DNA of 42,743 nt from a virus. The notes beneath the pieces are model-generated. The model searched no databases, was not told the DNA's origin, and worked only from the letters and a program-made list of their open reading frames with translations. This document shows, one piece after another, positions 12,920-21,731 of the stretch; position 1 is the first letter of the stretch, and every line of letters starts with the position of its first letter. The DNA lies in IMG/VR virus record IMGVR_UViG_3300048837_000695, positions 1-42,743 of that record. The stretch is one strand, 5' to 3'. A program made the translations under genes and the position numbers.

Positions 12920-14935
12920 CTAGAGCCCCTGTCCGTAGAAACTGTGGAACGTCGTCTCGCCCGCTGCGTTGTGGGCGAAGATCCCAGCCTTCGTGCCCGT
13001 CGCGAGGGCGGTATCGGTCACATCGATCAGCAGTTTGTGATCCAGCCAGGCGCGGATGCGCGACCCCTGCACCATCGCGCGCAGCTCATGCGCTGTGCCC
13101 ACGGTCACCGCTACTGATTCGATCTCCGATACCGTCCCCGCGACGTTTTTCTCAAGCACGAGCCGGTCAGTAGCGTTGTCCAGGTAGAGCCGGTACTGGT
13201 TGTTCGCATCTGTCCAGCGGAAACACACTCCCACCTCATCGTCTGCCCCGATGGCGTTCAGGATGACCTCGACGACCTGGTCGTCCGCCCCAATCTCCAA
13301 TGCGCATTCGGTCGCCGAACTATTCGCCCGCGCGGCACCCGAGACAATGTCGAACCCGGCATCATCTCCCCACGCGTCGCCGCTCGCGCTCGTGCCCAAA
13401 CCTCCTATCGCATCCGCCCGGGCGAAATCATCCCATGCGATCGCGTCGAGGTTCCGGAACACGTACGACGGTGTGAGGGTGACGTTCACCGGGAACGACT
13501 GCCCTGCCCAGTCCGGGGGGATGTGGTACTCCAGCGCCTCCACGTAAAACCAGTCGTCGGTGTAGCTCCCGTCTGCCCCGAGTGCCGTATCTGTGTAGCG
13601 GATGAGGTCGCCCATCTCGACTGCCAGGAGTTTCGCCCGCGCCGTGTCGCTGTTCGGCACGAACGCCAGCGTGATGCGCGGCACCGCATAGCGGTAGGTG
13701 CGCAGTACCGACATGGCATCATTCACGAGCTGGTACGGGTCGGTGTCCCCGGCAAACGGCTTGTCGATCTCGACGCCCTTGCCCGCTGGCCGGCCGGGGA
13801 CGGACAGCTCGACGAACGCCTCGGGGTGGTCGCCGTAGAAGAAGTTCACCGGCTGGGCGCGGAGCCGGAAGCGGGTCAGGTACACGGTATCGGTGGCGTG
13901 GGTGTTCGTGATCGAAATCTCGGCGTAGCCCGCACCCCGCAGCGTCACCGACACCGAGAGCGAACTGGTGCGGTCTGCGCCGCTGCCATCACTCGCGGCG
14001 TTGCCGCTGTAGTCGGTCGCGGCCACCGGGTCGGTGATCGCCTCCAGCGCCTCCGAGATCTGGAAGCTCCTCCGGTAGGTTTCCCCCGCAGCGAGGGCGA
14101 TGCTGTCGGCCGGGTCGTTGTCCATCCCTCGCGTGAACCGCAGCACCTCGACGTTCGCCTGCCCTGCCGAGAACAGGCTCGCGCGCGCGCGTACGCTGGT
14201 GATGTAGTCGTAGTCATTCGTCAGGTCCTCGACGGCGACCGGAAACACGCCTGTCCCATCGCCCCACGTATCGCCTGGGCTGCTCACCCCGAGCCTGCTA
14301 TCGCGCGCCTCGAAGCGAGGTTGCCCCTGCGCGTTCACCCACAGTATCCCCGGCTCCGAGCGCACCACGGCCATCGCCGCGTCCATCGCTTTCTGGCCGA
14401 TAGCGAAATGGTATGGCAGCGCCTGCAGCCCATCGTCGAACACTCGGTCGCCGGCCGGGATGTAGTCGTTCCCGTTGCCATCCTCCCACGCGTCGAAGAT
14501 CGCGTTGAGCGCGCCATCCGTATCCCGCGTGGTGCCGACCGTCGTATGGATCGGGTCGGAGTCGACCATGTAGTGCGCGATGTCCCAGCACTCCACGTCG
14601 ACCATCGGCACCGTCCCGCTCGCCCACTTCCGTTTCCATGAGGCGATGTACCCGGTCCAGATCGTGTAATCGATCGCGTTGTGGGTCGCTCTCAATCGCA
14701 CCGGCACGTCGGGGTTCATGCGCCCGAAATAGGGACTGCTGCCGTTTCGGTCGCTGAACCGGCCGTCCTCGTTGCGCAGTGACACCCCGAAGCTGGAGAC
14801 GCGGTACACCCCGTCCGGGTTGATACCCCGGCTGATGCTCACACCGTTCCCCGGCCGCGCGACGTACGGCGTCAGGTCCTCCTCATAGGTCCCGTCGCGG
14901 TCGAAATCTGCCTCGAACGCCCACGTGATATCCAT
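12920..14935 (-). CDS. Minor tail/hub protein with C-terminal lectin-like domain
   Basis: In this 671-residue protein the N-terminal part shows motifs of tail-tip hub proteins: ADFDRDGTYEEDLTPYV, VSISRGINPDGVYRVS, LRNEDGRFSDRNGSSPYFG. The last 170 residues (starting DDFARADAIGGLG) form a concanavalin A-like fold, ending in a typical VGTAHELRAMVQGSRIRAWL pattern. Such domains bind sugars. The ATG follows the tape-measure stop directly (TAG-ATG). It probably closes the tail tube and contacts the cell surface. Confidence 0.75.
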   Translation of the reverse strand: MDITWAFEADFDRDGTYEEDLTPYVARPGNGVSISRGINPDGVYRVSSFGVSLRNEDGRFSDRNGSSPYFGRMNPDVPVRLRATHNAIDYTIWTGYIASWKRKWASGTVPMVDVECWDIAHYMVDSDPIHTTVGTTRDTDGALNAIFDAWEDGNGNDYIPAGDRVFDDGLQALPYHFAIGQKAMDAAMAVVRSEPGILWVNAQGQPRFEARDSRLGVSSPGDTWGDGTGVFPVAVEDLTNDYDYITSVRARASLFSAGQANVEVLRFTRGMDNDPADSIALAAGETYRRSFQISEALEAITDPVAATDYSGNAASDGSGADRTSSLSVSVTLRGAGYAEISITNTHATDTVYLTRFRLRAQPVNFFYGDHPEAFVELSVPGRPAGKGVEIDKPFAGDTDPYQLVNDAMSVLRTYRYAVPRITLAFVPNSDTARAKLLAVEMGDLIRYTDTALGADGSYTDDWFYVEALEYHIPPDWAGQSFPVNVTLTPSYVFRNLDAIAWDDFARADAIGGLGTSASGDAWGDDAGFDIVSGAARANSSATECALEIGADDQVVEVILNAIGADDEVGVCFRWTDANNQYRLYLDNATDRLVLEKNVAGTVSEIESVAVTVGTAHELRAMVQGSRIRAWLDHKLLIDVTDTALATGTKAGIFAHNAAGETTFHSFYGQGL

Positions 14936-17773
14936 CTAGGCGAACACCTCTTGCGCGGTTATCCGCAGCGAGTTCGCGAGCTGAGAGATACCGGGACCCT
15001 GGATGATGATGTTGATGGGTCGTCCGGCGCCGCTCCGCATCGCCTCCGCCTGAGGCCGGTTCAACACCGCCTCGCCACGGTGGAGCATCGCGAGATACCC
15101 ATCGAACGGCACATAGCCGAGGCCGCCTGCGTGCGAGCCATCGATCAGCGCTGGGTCGGCCACGAGGCTCCAGTTGCCGTTCTTGTCCTGCGTCCAGATC
15201 GCGCCGGCTGCTCCCGGCCCCTGCGGCGTGTACGTGGTGGTTCCCTGGTCGTCCGTCTTCCAGTCGTAACCGCCGCCTGGGCCGCTCACGGCGAGGTTGC
15301 CCGCGTCGCCCTTCGATTCATCCCGGACGAGCCGGTAGCCCTTGCTGATATGGTTCTCCCACGTGTAGCCGGGGAACTGCGGGAGATACCAGCCGCCATT
15401 TTTGTAGTAGGAACCCTCGATGCTGGCGAAATCCTTGTAGGTGTACCAGTGGCCCGGTTGGACCTTGAGGGTCGGCGCGATGTGGCCGCTGGACCCGGGT
15501 GCAGGCGTGCCTCCGCCACTACCGCCGCCGCCGCCACCGGCCGGGCCGCCTGCCGCGGGGTCTGGCGCGAAGCCGCTCGCAGGGGGGATCAGGGAGGGCG
15601 TCGGGAGAGGAGTCGAGAGGATCTGGATGAGTTCCGTGATCAGTTTGCTCGCCTGCGTGGTGAGCACGCCGCGCCCCGCCTCGATATCCAACACCCACTG
15701 ACCGATCATGTCCTGCGTGGCCCGCATGGCTGCATCGGGCAGCGCGCCCGAATCCTGGAGCGTCTCGCGCCAGCGCTGCAGAGCGTTTTCGAACATCCCC
15801 TCCATGGCCGTCAGTTCCGGCGTTACCAGACTGGTGAACCCGTCACGAAGCCCCTTCCCGAGGCCCTGCATGATGGCCTTGCCTTCATCGACGAGCAGAA
15901 CACGGTCCTGCTCAATCGGGCCCTTCAGGCTCTTGATAGTCCCTCCCAGCCCGCTTACCCAATCAGAAACCGCGCCCCAGGCGTCCTTCATGCCCTGCCA
16001 GAGACCATTAACGATGTCCTTACCGATTTGCGAGAGGATATTCAGCGCATCACCGAACGCCCCCCTTATCGATCCCGGCAGTTCCCCGAGCCACGCGAGC
16101 ATGCTACCCGCGATCTCCTTGAACCCATTCCAGAGCCCAGTCATGATCTCCTTCCCGAGAGTGAACATCGTCTCTATGAGCCCACGGATAAAATCAACGC
16201 CGTTGTTGAGTGTCTCCCGCCAGTACTCTACAGCAGTTTTGACAAGGTCCTTTGTATTATTCCAAGCCCCCGAGAAATCCCCGCCCAATAGGTCGATTAT
16301 TATTTGGAGTACATTGATGATGGTGCTGCCAGCAGCATCAACAATATTGGCAGCTTGCCGCATAACCGGCCCAATAACAGCCTCTATCTGTGGCCAATGC
16401 TCCTTAACTGCCTCGACTACCATTTTCACTGCAGCAACAATGTTGTCAAAAGCAGGTTTCAAGTCAGTTTCGTAGTACCCCTGGAACTTTGCGAACTCCT
16501 TCTCTGCGATCGAAGCGAATTGCCTAATCTTGGGGATTACTTCTTCACTGAACATCGTCCCGAGTTGTTCCAGCCCCGGGCGAAGCTCGCTGTTAAGCAT
16601 CTCCCCGAGTGACCGAAGTTTCGGAGCAACCTCCGTCTCGATAAACGCGAACGCCTGCGGGAGCTTCTCGGCAGCCCAGTTGGCCATATTGGTAAGCACC
16701 GGCAGGAATCGCTCACCCACCTCGATGGCGATGGTTTCGAGTGAACCTTTGAGTTGCTCCATCGCGCCGTTGAGATTACCCATGCGCTGGGCCGCAACAT
16801 CTGCCGCATCCGTGCTCCCCATCGTTTCCGACATGGCAACAAATTCGTCGGCAGTCATACCAGCCAGCGCCGCCGCCGTGCGCATCGCATCCGAGCCGAA
16901 CATCGTGCTGAGCGCGAGGGCCTTCTGTTCCTCAGTCAGCCCCGCCGTCGCCTCGTTGAGGACGCCCACGATCTCAGCCATCGATTTCAGATTGCCCTGT
17001 GCATCGAAGAACCGGTTCGCGCCGTCCTCGGTCACGATGCCGAGCTCTTCGAACGCCTCTTTCGCCTTTTTCGTGTCCGGCACGAGACTCATGAGGAACG
17101 TCTTCATCGACGTACCGGCGTCCGAGCCGGAGCTGAACGAGGGGGCAATAGCCGCAACAGCAGCCGCGAAATCAGCAAACTCTACGCCAGCCGTCTTGGC
17201 CGCGCCGCCGCCCATCGCCACGGCCCCCGCCATATCCTCAACACCGAATCGGGAGACGTTCGCCGCGCCCGCGAGGCGGTTCACCACGTCGGCCATATCC
17301 CCCGCCGCGAGGCCCCAAACGGCCATCGCCGTAGACGCTGTGTCGGCTGCGGTCGCGAGATCCGTGCCGCCTGCGGCCGCGAGCGCAACCGCAGCGTCGG
17401 CGGCGCCGTTCATGATGTCAGCCACACTCACGCCATTCGCCGCGAGCATCTCCATCGCGCCCGCGGCCTCGGTCGCACTGAAAGCGGTGTCCTTCCCGAT
17501 GCGCTTCGCGGTATCCGCGAGGCCCTTCATCTCGGCATCGGTGGCCTGTGCGACCGCGCCCACTTGGTCGAGCGCATGTTCGAAATCGGCCGCCATTTTG
17601 ATGCTGGCACCAAGGCCGGCGCCGAGCCCGGCACCGAGGCCGGCCAACGCGACGCCTGCCACCTTCGCCGCCCCACCGAGCCCGCCAGAGAGCTTGTTGG
17701 TTAGCGAATCGACATCCCTGGCGACGTCCCCCGCACCCTTGCTCTTGATAAGAACCACGACCTCGGATGCCAT
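14936..17773 (-). CDS. Tape measure protein (TP901-type core)
   Basis: The 945-residue protein has an Ala/Gly-rich hydrophobic N-terminus (25-60), then the conserved tail-length core (about 62-330: MKGLADTAKRIGKDTAFSATE..., GVSVADIMNGAADAAVALAAA), a helical middle with GDFSGAWNNTKDLVKTAVEYW, and a Pro/Gly-rich linker near 760-780. The length predicts a tail of roughly 140 nm by the usual 0.15 nm per residue rule. The stretch 16180-16600 is AT-richer than its surroundings, a sign of mosaic origin. It follows the frameshift chaperone pair, as is standard. Confidence 0.92.
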   Translation of the reverse strand: MASEVVVLIKSKGAGDVARDVDSLTNKLSGGLGGAAKVAGVALAGLGAGLGAGLGASIKMAADFEHALDQVGAVAQATDAEMKGLADTAKRIGKDTAFSATEAAGAMEMLAANGVSVADIMNGAADAAVALAAAGGTDLATAADTASTAMAVWGLAAGDMADVVNRLAGAANVSRFGVEDMAGAVAMGGGAAKTAGVEFADFAAAVAAIAPSFSSGSDAGTSMKTFLMSLVPDTKKAKEAFEELGIVTEDGANRFFDAQGNLKSMAEIVGVLNEATAGLTEEQKALALSTMFGSDAMRTAAALAGMTADEFVAMSETMGSTDAADVAAQRMGNLNGAMEQLKGSLETIAIEVGERFLPVLTNMANWAAEKLPQAFAFIETEVAPKLRSLGEMLNSELRPGLEQLGTMFSEEVIPKIRQFASIAEKEFAKFQGYYETDLKPAFDNIVAAVKMVVEAVKEHWPQIEAVIGPVMRQAANIVDAAGSTIINVLQIIIDLLGGDFSGAWNNTKDLVKTAVEYWRETLNNGVDFIRGLIETMFTLGKEIMTGLWNGFKEIAGSMLAWLGELPGSIRGAFGDALNILSQIGKDIVNGLWQGMKDAWGAVSDWVSGLGGTIKSLKGPIEQDRVLLVDEGKAIMQGLGKGLRDGFTSLVTPELTAMEGMFENALQRWRETLQDSGALPDAAMRATQDMIGQWVLDIEAGRGVLTTQASKLITELIQILSTPLPTPSLIPPASGFAPDPAAGGPAGGGGGGSGGGTPAPGSSGHIAPTLKVQPGHWYTYKDFASIEGSYYKNGGWYLPQFPGYTWENHISKGYRLVRDESKGDAGNLAVSGPGGGYDWKTDDQGTTTYTPQGPGAAGAIWTQDKNGNWSLVADPALIDGSHAGGLGYVPFDGYLAMLHRGEAVLNRPQAEAMRSGAGRPINIIIQGPGISQLANSLRITAQEVFA

Positions 17774-17776
17774 GAA

Positions 17777-18315
17777 CTATTCCGCCTTCCCCTCTGCCGC
17801 GATGTTCATCAGGTAGAGCACTTCGAGGTCCTCATCTCGGATTTCGGATGGGCGGCAATGGAACATCTGGCAAAGCGCCAGGATTGTCTCTGCCTGCTGT
17901 AACTCGACTGGTTTCGCTACTGGCCTTCCTGATTGGTCGGTGCCTCCGCCGACGTGTCGCCAACGCCGGATGGCGAGCCTAAAGGGGCAGGCACCCCCAC
18001 GGCCGCCTCTTTCCACTTCGGGATGAGCTGGCTAACGATTGCGACGGGGAGGTCCATCACGGCTGCCACGGTCAGGGGGATCGGCGAGCCGTCCTCCTCT
18101 TCGAGGTTCCAGCCGGTCACTACGTTATCCACAAAGAACGCCAGCGCGGCCTCCAACCGCTGTCTCTCCGTGAGGCCGATGTCAGTGGCTGCTTGTAGAC
18201 GTTCTAGCTCGAAGAACGTCCCTGTCGAAACATCGAGGCGCGCATAGATCTCCGCGCCCTCGAACGGCTCATCAAGCTGCAGCGTGGCCCTGCGACGCTG
18301 GACACGAAATCCCAT
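17777..18315 (-). CDS. Tail assembly chaperone, frameshifted long form (GT-like)
   Basis: Predicted product of a -1 ribosomal frameshift at CCCUUUA (17986-17980). The first 112 codons are shared with the short form; the ribosome then re-reads one base and continues with RLAIRRWRHVGGG to the stop at 17777, giving 179 residues. The downstream part (VAKPVELQQAETILALCQ...) has no independent start with a good Shine-Dalgarno. The order short form, long form, tape measure matches lambda G/GT and most siphoviruses; these proteins load the tape measure during tail assembly and are absent from the virion. Confidence 0.75.
17917..18315 (-). CDS. Tail assembly chaperone, short form (G-like)
   Basis: The 132-residue protein starts at ATG 18315 (MGFRVQRRRATLQLDEP). 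It contains YARLDVSTGTFFELERLQ and LEAALAFFVDNVVTGWNLEEEDG, typical of siphovirus tail assembly chaperones, and ends with a disordered PAPLGSPSGVGDT tail in which the frameshift site is encoded. The Leu codon TTA within that site is rare in this GC-rich genome. Confidence 0.8.
   Translation of the reverse strand: MGFRVQRRRATLQLDEPFEGAEIYARLDVSTGTFFELERLQAATDIGLTERQRLEAALAFFVDNVVTGWNLEEEDGSPIPLTVAAVMDLPVAIVSQLIPKWKEAAVGVPAPLGSPSGVGDTSAEAPTNQEGQ
17957..17986 (-). promoter_or_regulatory. -1 frameshift signal CCCUUUA with stem-loop
   Basis: In the zero frame the codons read GCC-CCU-UUA, so the heptamer C-CCU-UUA has the XXXYYYZ form (17986-17980). Three bases later TCGCCA (17976-17971) can pair with TGGCGA (17962-17957), a 6-bp stem with an 8-nt loop. 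The spacing is a little short of the usual 5-9 nt. Confidence 0.75.
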
Positions 18316-18340
18316 CAGCGCACCCCCGTGGGGCGCGCTT

Positions 18341-18583
18341 CTATCCGGCTGTGGGCGCCCCTTCGATAGCAACCGGAATCTGGACGTAGGTCACGTGGAA
18401 CACGGTGCGCTTCGGCAGCAACCAGTACCCCACGAGGCCGAAGAGACAGCCGAGAGCACGACGGCTCTCCGTGGTGCTCATTGACTGCACCTGCCAGCCC
18501 TGCGACAGCATTCGCTGCACATCGCGCTCGTACGCTTTCCGGCTCTTGAACTGCCGCACGACGATCTTCGGCGTCTCGCTCAT
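18341..18583 (-). CDS. Small conserved tail-region protein
   Basis: The 80-residue protein shows VVRQFKSRKAYERDVQRMLSQGW followed by VQSMSTTESRR, a hydrophobic segment (ALGCLFGLVGYWLLP) and VFHVTYVQ. A pattern of 'sr..yerD...ml..GW.v.s' plus a C-terminal VTY is seen in small uncharacterised proteins of phages and actinobacteria. RBS AGGAAG is well placed; a short CCTAC/GTAGG hairpin overlaps it. Its role between major tail protein and chaperone is unknown. Confidence 0.6.
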   Translation of the reverse strand: MSETPKIVVRQFKSRKAYERDVQRMLSQGWQVQSMSTTESRRALGCLFGLVGYWLLPKRTVFHVTYVQIPVAIEGAPTAG

Positions 18584-18649
18584 CCGTACACTTCCTACTG
18601 AGGTAGGCGAACAGTCTAACGCCTGCGCGATGCACCGTGTGAAACCCCA

Positions 18650-19069
18650 TCAGGCCACCGTGCCCCACGTCGGAACAGCGCCATTGGCCAGCTGCAGGTC
18701 GGCCGTCCACGTGAGCGCCACGTCGTTGCCACGACTCACGTTGTAGCTGGCAACGAGGCACTCCATTTCCAGCTTCGGCTTGCCCGACGTGTTCCCGCCG
18801 ATGGCGTAAGTCACAGTGCGCACGCCGCTGAGGGGACTGAATACGTCATGGCTCTTGTTCGCGTCCGGGTTGAATACGCCGTTGAGCTGGAACGACCCAT
18901 CCCCGAGCCCGATGATGCGTTCCATCGCGCTCTTATCGAGGCCAGTGACGTCGATCAGCCCTTGCGAGGTGTTGACCGACAGATTCGTGACATCGTTCGA
19001 GATATCCCGCACGGTGCCGCTGCTGTCGTCTACTGCGATGTAGTCCCCGAGTCCAGCTTGTTTCGGCAA
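18650..19069 (-). CDS. Major tail protein-like protein (second copy)
   Basis: The 139-residue protein starts at TTG 19069 with AGGAGG seven bases upstream. Features: DDSSGTVRDISNDVTNLSVN, IDVTGLDKSAMERIIGLGDG, and a closing SYNVSRGNDVALTWTADLQLANG, a pattern found in tail tube proteins. The larger upstream gene carries a related ending (NYNVQRQPGS...TADFDC), so the two are probably paralogues. One may build the tube and the other decorate it or act at its end. Confidence 0.7.
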   Translation of the reverse strand: MPKQAGLGDYIAVDDSSGTVRDISNDVTNLSVNTSQGLIDVTGLDKSAMERIIGLGDGSFQLNGVFNPDANKSHDVFSPLSGVRTVTYAIGGNTSGKPKLEMECLVASYNVSRGNDVALTWTADLQLANGAVPTWGTVA

Positions 19070-19080
19070 GGTAGTCCCTC

Positions 19081-19848
19081 CTAGTTGCGCTTCACAGCCG
19101 CCGCGAGGACGGCGTTGGTGAACGTGCCGGTTGTCGCCAGCCGCACGTATCGCCGAATGGTTGCGTCGCTGGCCGTCGCCAGCCGTTCTGCCGTGGGAGC
19201 CCCCGCCGTCGCGACTCCCGCGAACGTCAGGCCAGTGATGGCCGCGAACGTGGTGTCATCGGCGGAGTCCTGGATGACCGGCACCACGGTGCCCGTGGCC
19301 ACGCTGAACACATGCACCATCGCCTGTGCCCCCGCGGCCGATGACGCCGTGCCGTCGATGCTCGTGCCCTGCGCGGCCGCCGCGTGGGTAACCTTCCCCG
19401 CCGTGAGCATCTTTCCCCACGCCAGCCCGAAGTCGTTGCAGTCGAAATCCGCCGTCGCCGCGATGGCCGAGCCCGGCTGGCGCTGGACGTTGTAGTTCGA
19501 CTGTTTCGCCACCAGCATCGCCGCCGGGTCACCGACAGCAGGCGCGCCGGAGGTGCCCACCGGGATGAGCACACAGCGGTCGGTCGTGGGCAGTTTCCCG
19601 GCGACGGTCCACGCCTGGTGCTGGCCGAGGTTGTCGGCGGTTGGCGTGAGCACGCTCGGCTCGAACCACGCGTTCACCGACACGTGCCCGTCCTCACGAC
19701 CTTCGAGCCGAGCGGTCGCCGCGTGCTCAAGCGCGGTCACGTCGAGCATCTCTGCCGATGTACGGAGGTCGCTCAGCGCGTTGGCGTCGCCCGAGAGGTC
19801 GTAGCCGTGGGTGTAGAGGCGGACACCGAGGCCGTTGATCTTTGCCAT
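19081..19848 (-). CDS. Major tail tube protein candidate
   Basis: The 255-residue protein starts at ATG 19848, which overlaps the upstream stop (TGATG). Beta-rich tail tube features: VRLYTHGYDLSGDANALSD, LDVTALEHAATARLEGREDG, then NYNVQRQPGSAIAATADFDC. The C-terminal 100 residues (about 155-255) form an added domain, possibly Ig- or jelly-roll-like, exposed on the tail. It is the larger of two related genes in tandem. Confidence 0.7.
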   Translation of the reverse strand: MAKINGLGVRLYTHGYDLSGDANALSDLRTSAEMLDVTALEHAATARLEGREDGHVSVNAWFEPSVLTPTADNLGQHQAWTVAGKLPTTDRCVLIPVGTSGAPAVGDPAAMLVAKQSNYNVQRQPGSAIAATADFDCNDFGLAWGKMLTAGKVTHAAAAQGTSIDGTASSAAGAQAMVHVFSVATGTVVPVIQDSADDTTFAAITGLTFAGVATAGAPTAERLATASDATIRRYVRLATTGTFTNAVLAAAVKRN

Positions 19849-20045
19849 CACTCAACCTCCGTGATATGGCCGGCCGCGAGCAGCCCGTCGATGTCGGTGT
19901 GCGCAGGGTAGTCATCCAGCAGGTCGCCCTCGCGCCATTCGAGAAACCGCTCGTACTCCGGCGAGCGCTTGTCGGTCGACGCGCGCACGCTAATGAGCGG
20001 GTTCACCACGCGGTACTGCGTGCCCGCCGTTTTCGTCTTGCTCAT
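19848..20045 (-). CDS. Small head-tail region protein
   Basis: This 65-residue protein (MSKTKTAGTQYRVVNPLIS...) is acidic toward the C-terminus (EYERFLEWREGDLLDDYPAHTDIDGLLAAG). The ATG at 20045 overlaps the upstream stop as ATGA. The pattern with 'G..i......id.LL..G.it' resembles small proteins found next to tail tube genes. Function unknown. Confidence 0.6.
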   Translation of the reverse strand: MSKTKTAGTQYRVVNPLISVRASTDKRSPEYERFLEWREGDLLDDYPAHTDIDGLLAAGHITEVE

Positions 20046-20494
20046 GCGCTGATCGCCTCCTCTTCGAGACATTCGAGTTCGAGTTCGAACTGCAGCGTCC
20101 GGTACATCTGCAGCCGGTCGCCCTGCGGCGTCAGGTAGCCCGTGCGGGCGTTCCCGATTCCCATGTCCGTGACAGAGCCTCCGAGCGTGGAGTCCGCCCG
20201 AAACGCGGCCTGTAGCGTTCGGCTGCAATCCCAGATCTCCTGCTCGCGCTCGATCCATGTACTGCGCTCTGGCATGGGCAACCAGAACACCGAGACCACG
20301 AAGCGCTCGGTAACCATCACGTTCGTGAACGTGGCCGATTTCTCCCCCTCACCCGCGTAGTGCACTGTGGCGATGCGGTCGCCCAGGGGAAGTGCCATCG
20401 GGTCGTAGGCGAAGCACTCGCTAAACCGCGGCGTCTGGTGAGCCCGGAGGATATCGAGCATCATGCTCAATGCCGCCAGCCGGTTCGCGCTCAA
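20042..20494 (-). CDS. Tail terminator/completion protein candidate
   Basis: The 150-residue protein starts at TTG 20494, overlapping the upstream stop (TTGA), with GGAGG eight bases before. Its position between an HK97 gp10-like protein and the tail tube gene, its size and its beta-rich ending (TLQFELELECLE) match tail terminators that cap the tube. Sequence similarity alone would not prove this. Confidence 0.6.
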   Translation of the reverse strand: MSANRLAALSMMLDILRAHQTPRFSECFAYDPMALPLGDRIATVHYAGEGEKSATFTNVMVTERFVVSVFWLPMPERSTWIEREQEIWDCSRTLQAAFRADSTLGGSVTDMGIGNARTGYLTPQGDRLQMYRTLQFELELECLEEEAISA

Positions 20495-20886
20495 TTCAGC
20501 ACCCTCCGGATGCGACCGCCAAAGAACTGCTCATAGCTGAGTTGCCTCAAACGCGTCTTCGTTTTGCGGAACATGCCGACGCCCTTCCTCAACTTGACCC
20601 CGCGTCGCGTGCCGCGCTCACCCCAGATCCGGGGCGGCAGCGGCGCCGATGGAAGCACCTTCGCGTAGCCGATGCCCCGGTTCTGTATGAACTCCGAGTG
20701 GATGCTGGTCACCCAGTCACCACTGTCAACAAACCCGCCCTGCCACGTGTAGGCCTGTAGAATCTCGACGCCCTCATCAGCGAGCTCGCGAATTCCTGCC
20801 GAGACCGCGCCCTTGAACTTCATGATGATCTCGGGGTCGAACAACGGCCCGTCGAGCTCGACGTACTGCGTCCCTCGGCGTGCCAT
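20491..20886 (-). CDS. HK97 gp10-like head-tail protein
   Basis: The 131-residue protein contains IIMKFKGAVSAGIRELADEGVEI and VDSGDWVTSIHSEF, typical of HK97 gp10-like proteins: a helix followed by 'tG.l..Si'. The rest is basic (RGVKLRKGVGMFRKTKTRL). The ATG at 20886 overlaps the connector stop (TGATG); a GTG one codon upstream is an alternative. These proteins act at the head-tail joint, between connector and tail terminator. Confidence 0.65.
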   Translation of the reverse strand: MARRGTQYVELDGPLFDPEIIMKFKGAVSAGIRELADEGVEILQAYTWQGGFVDSGDWVTSIHSEFIQNRGIGYAKVLPSAPLPPRIWGERGTRRGVKLRKGVGMFRKTKTRLRQLSYEQFFGGRIRRVLN

Positions 20887-21710
20887 CACGCTACCCTCGG
20901 GACGATGTAGGGCTTCACGAGATCCTTGATGCGCGGGAACAGCGAGGTGGCGAACCGCCCGCCGATATCCTGCTCATCCCCCATCAACACAGCGCCGGTG
21001 TGCCCGCTCTGCGCTGACCACCTCAGCCGCACCACCTGCAGCTTGACCGCCTCTTCGATCTCCCGCGGGTAGCGGCGCCGGTAGACGGTCTTTGCACTGT
21101 GCGCGGCGGCCGTGGTGCCGTTGACGCCACGCTCGACAGTGAGTGTGCCCGCGACAACCGCGGTCACGTACACCTGCTCATCCTCGATCACGAGCGTCTC
21201 GCCCACGTCGATGCGGCCCTCGCCGCCGTCGCTCAGGGTGATGGTGGTGGCTGTAGCATCGGCCACCGTTCCCGTGAGGCCCGTGCTCTCGGTTTCGTCC
21301 GAGTAGCCCCACGTGCCGGCGATCGATACCCGGCGCCGGCCGCGCGGCCAGCGATAGAGCTTCGAGCTGTCGGGGTGAACGTCGAGGTACCATTTCTGCG
21401 GCTGGTTGTCCGGGGCGAGCCAGTAGTCCGTGTTCTCAGCGAGCGCGAGCTCTGGCGTGTAGTCGCCGTCATCGTCAATGAGCAACTCCGTCACGCTGAG
21501 CAGGTCGTAGTCGATCATCAACCGCGACTGGCCGTTGCCGTCGAACCGCCTGGTCTCGGTCATGGTGTAGAAGTGGCGCCCGGTGATGGTGTCCACCTCA
21601 CGGCTCGCCTCAGCGATGGCGCGCACATAGACCGGTATCAACTCCGCGTTCTGCGGGCTGACTCCGGCGATATCTGCCATCACGACCGAAGGGCGAGCGT
21701 AGAGGTTCAC
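20886..21710 (-). CDS. Head-tail connector (adaptor) protein
   Basis: The 274-residue protein combines an N-terminal helical adaptor part (VYVRAIAEASREVDTITGRHFY, LLSVTELLIDDDG) with an inserted beta domain (about 135-205: GTVADATATTITLSDGGEG, VYVTAVVAGTLTVERGVNG) and closing helices (EEAVKLQVVRLRW). The beta insertion makes it longer than the usual 100-150 residue adaptor. It starts with GTG inside a 12-bp palindrome (21705-21716). It should bind the portal and gate DNA exit. Confidence 0.7.
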   Translation of the reverse strand: MNLYARPSVVMADIAGVSPQNAELIPVYVRAIAEASREVDTITGRHFYTMTETRRFDGNGQSRLMIDYDLLSVTELLIDDDGDYTPELALAENTDYWLAPDNQPQKWYLDVHPDSSKLYRWPRGRRRVSIAGTWGYSDETESTGLTGTVADATATTITLSDGGEGRIDVGETLVIEDEQVYVTAVVAGTLTVERGVNGTTAAAHSAKTVYRRRYPREIEEAVKLQVVRLRWSAQSGHTGAVLMGDEQDIGGRFATSLFPRIKDLVKPYIVPRVA

Positions 21711-21716
21711 GTGAAC
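21705..21716. promoter_or_regulatory. 12-bp palindrome on the connector start codon
   Basis: GTTCACGTGAAC (21705-21716) is a perfect palindrome that includes the GTG start at 21710. It may be an operator or an RNA structure limiting initiation. It lies just upstream of the connector coding sequence and after the capsid-unit hairpin. Confidence 0.35.
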
Positions 21717-21731
21717 GCCTTGGTGGGGTGG

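Noticed and set aside
13523-14641. Long plus-strand open frame of 372 codons
   Set aside because: It is the antisense shadow of the hub protein gene, common in GC-rich DNA, with low-complexity Arg/His-rich translation.
16530-17816. Long plus-strand open frame of 428 codons
   Set aside because: It is antisense to the conserved tape-measure core and has Ala/Ser-rich, domain-free translation.
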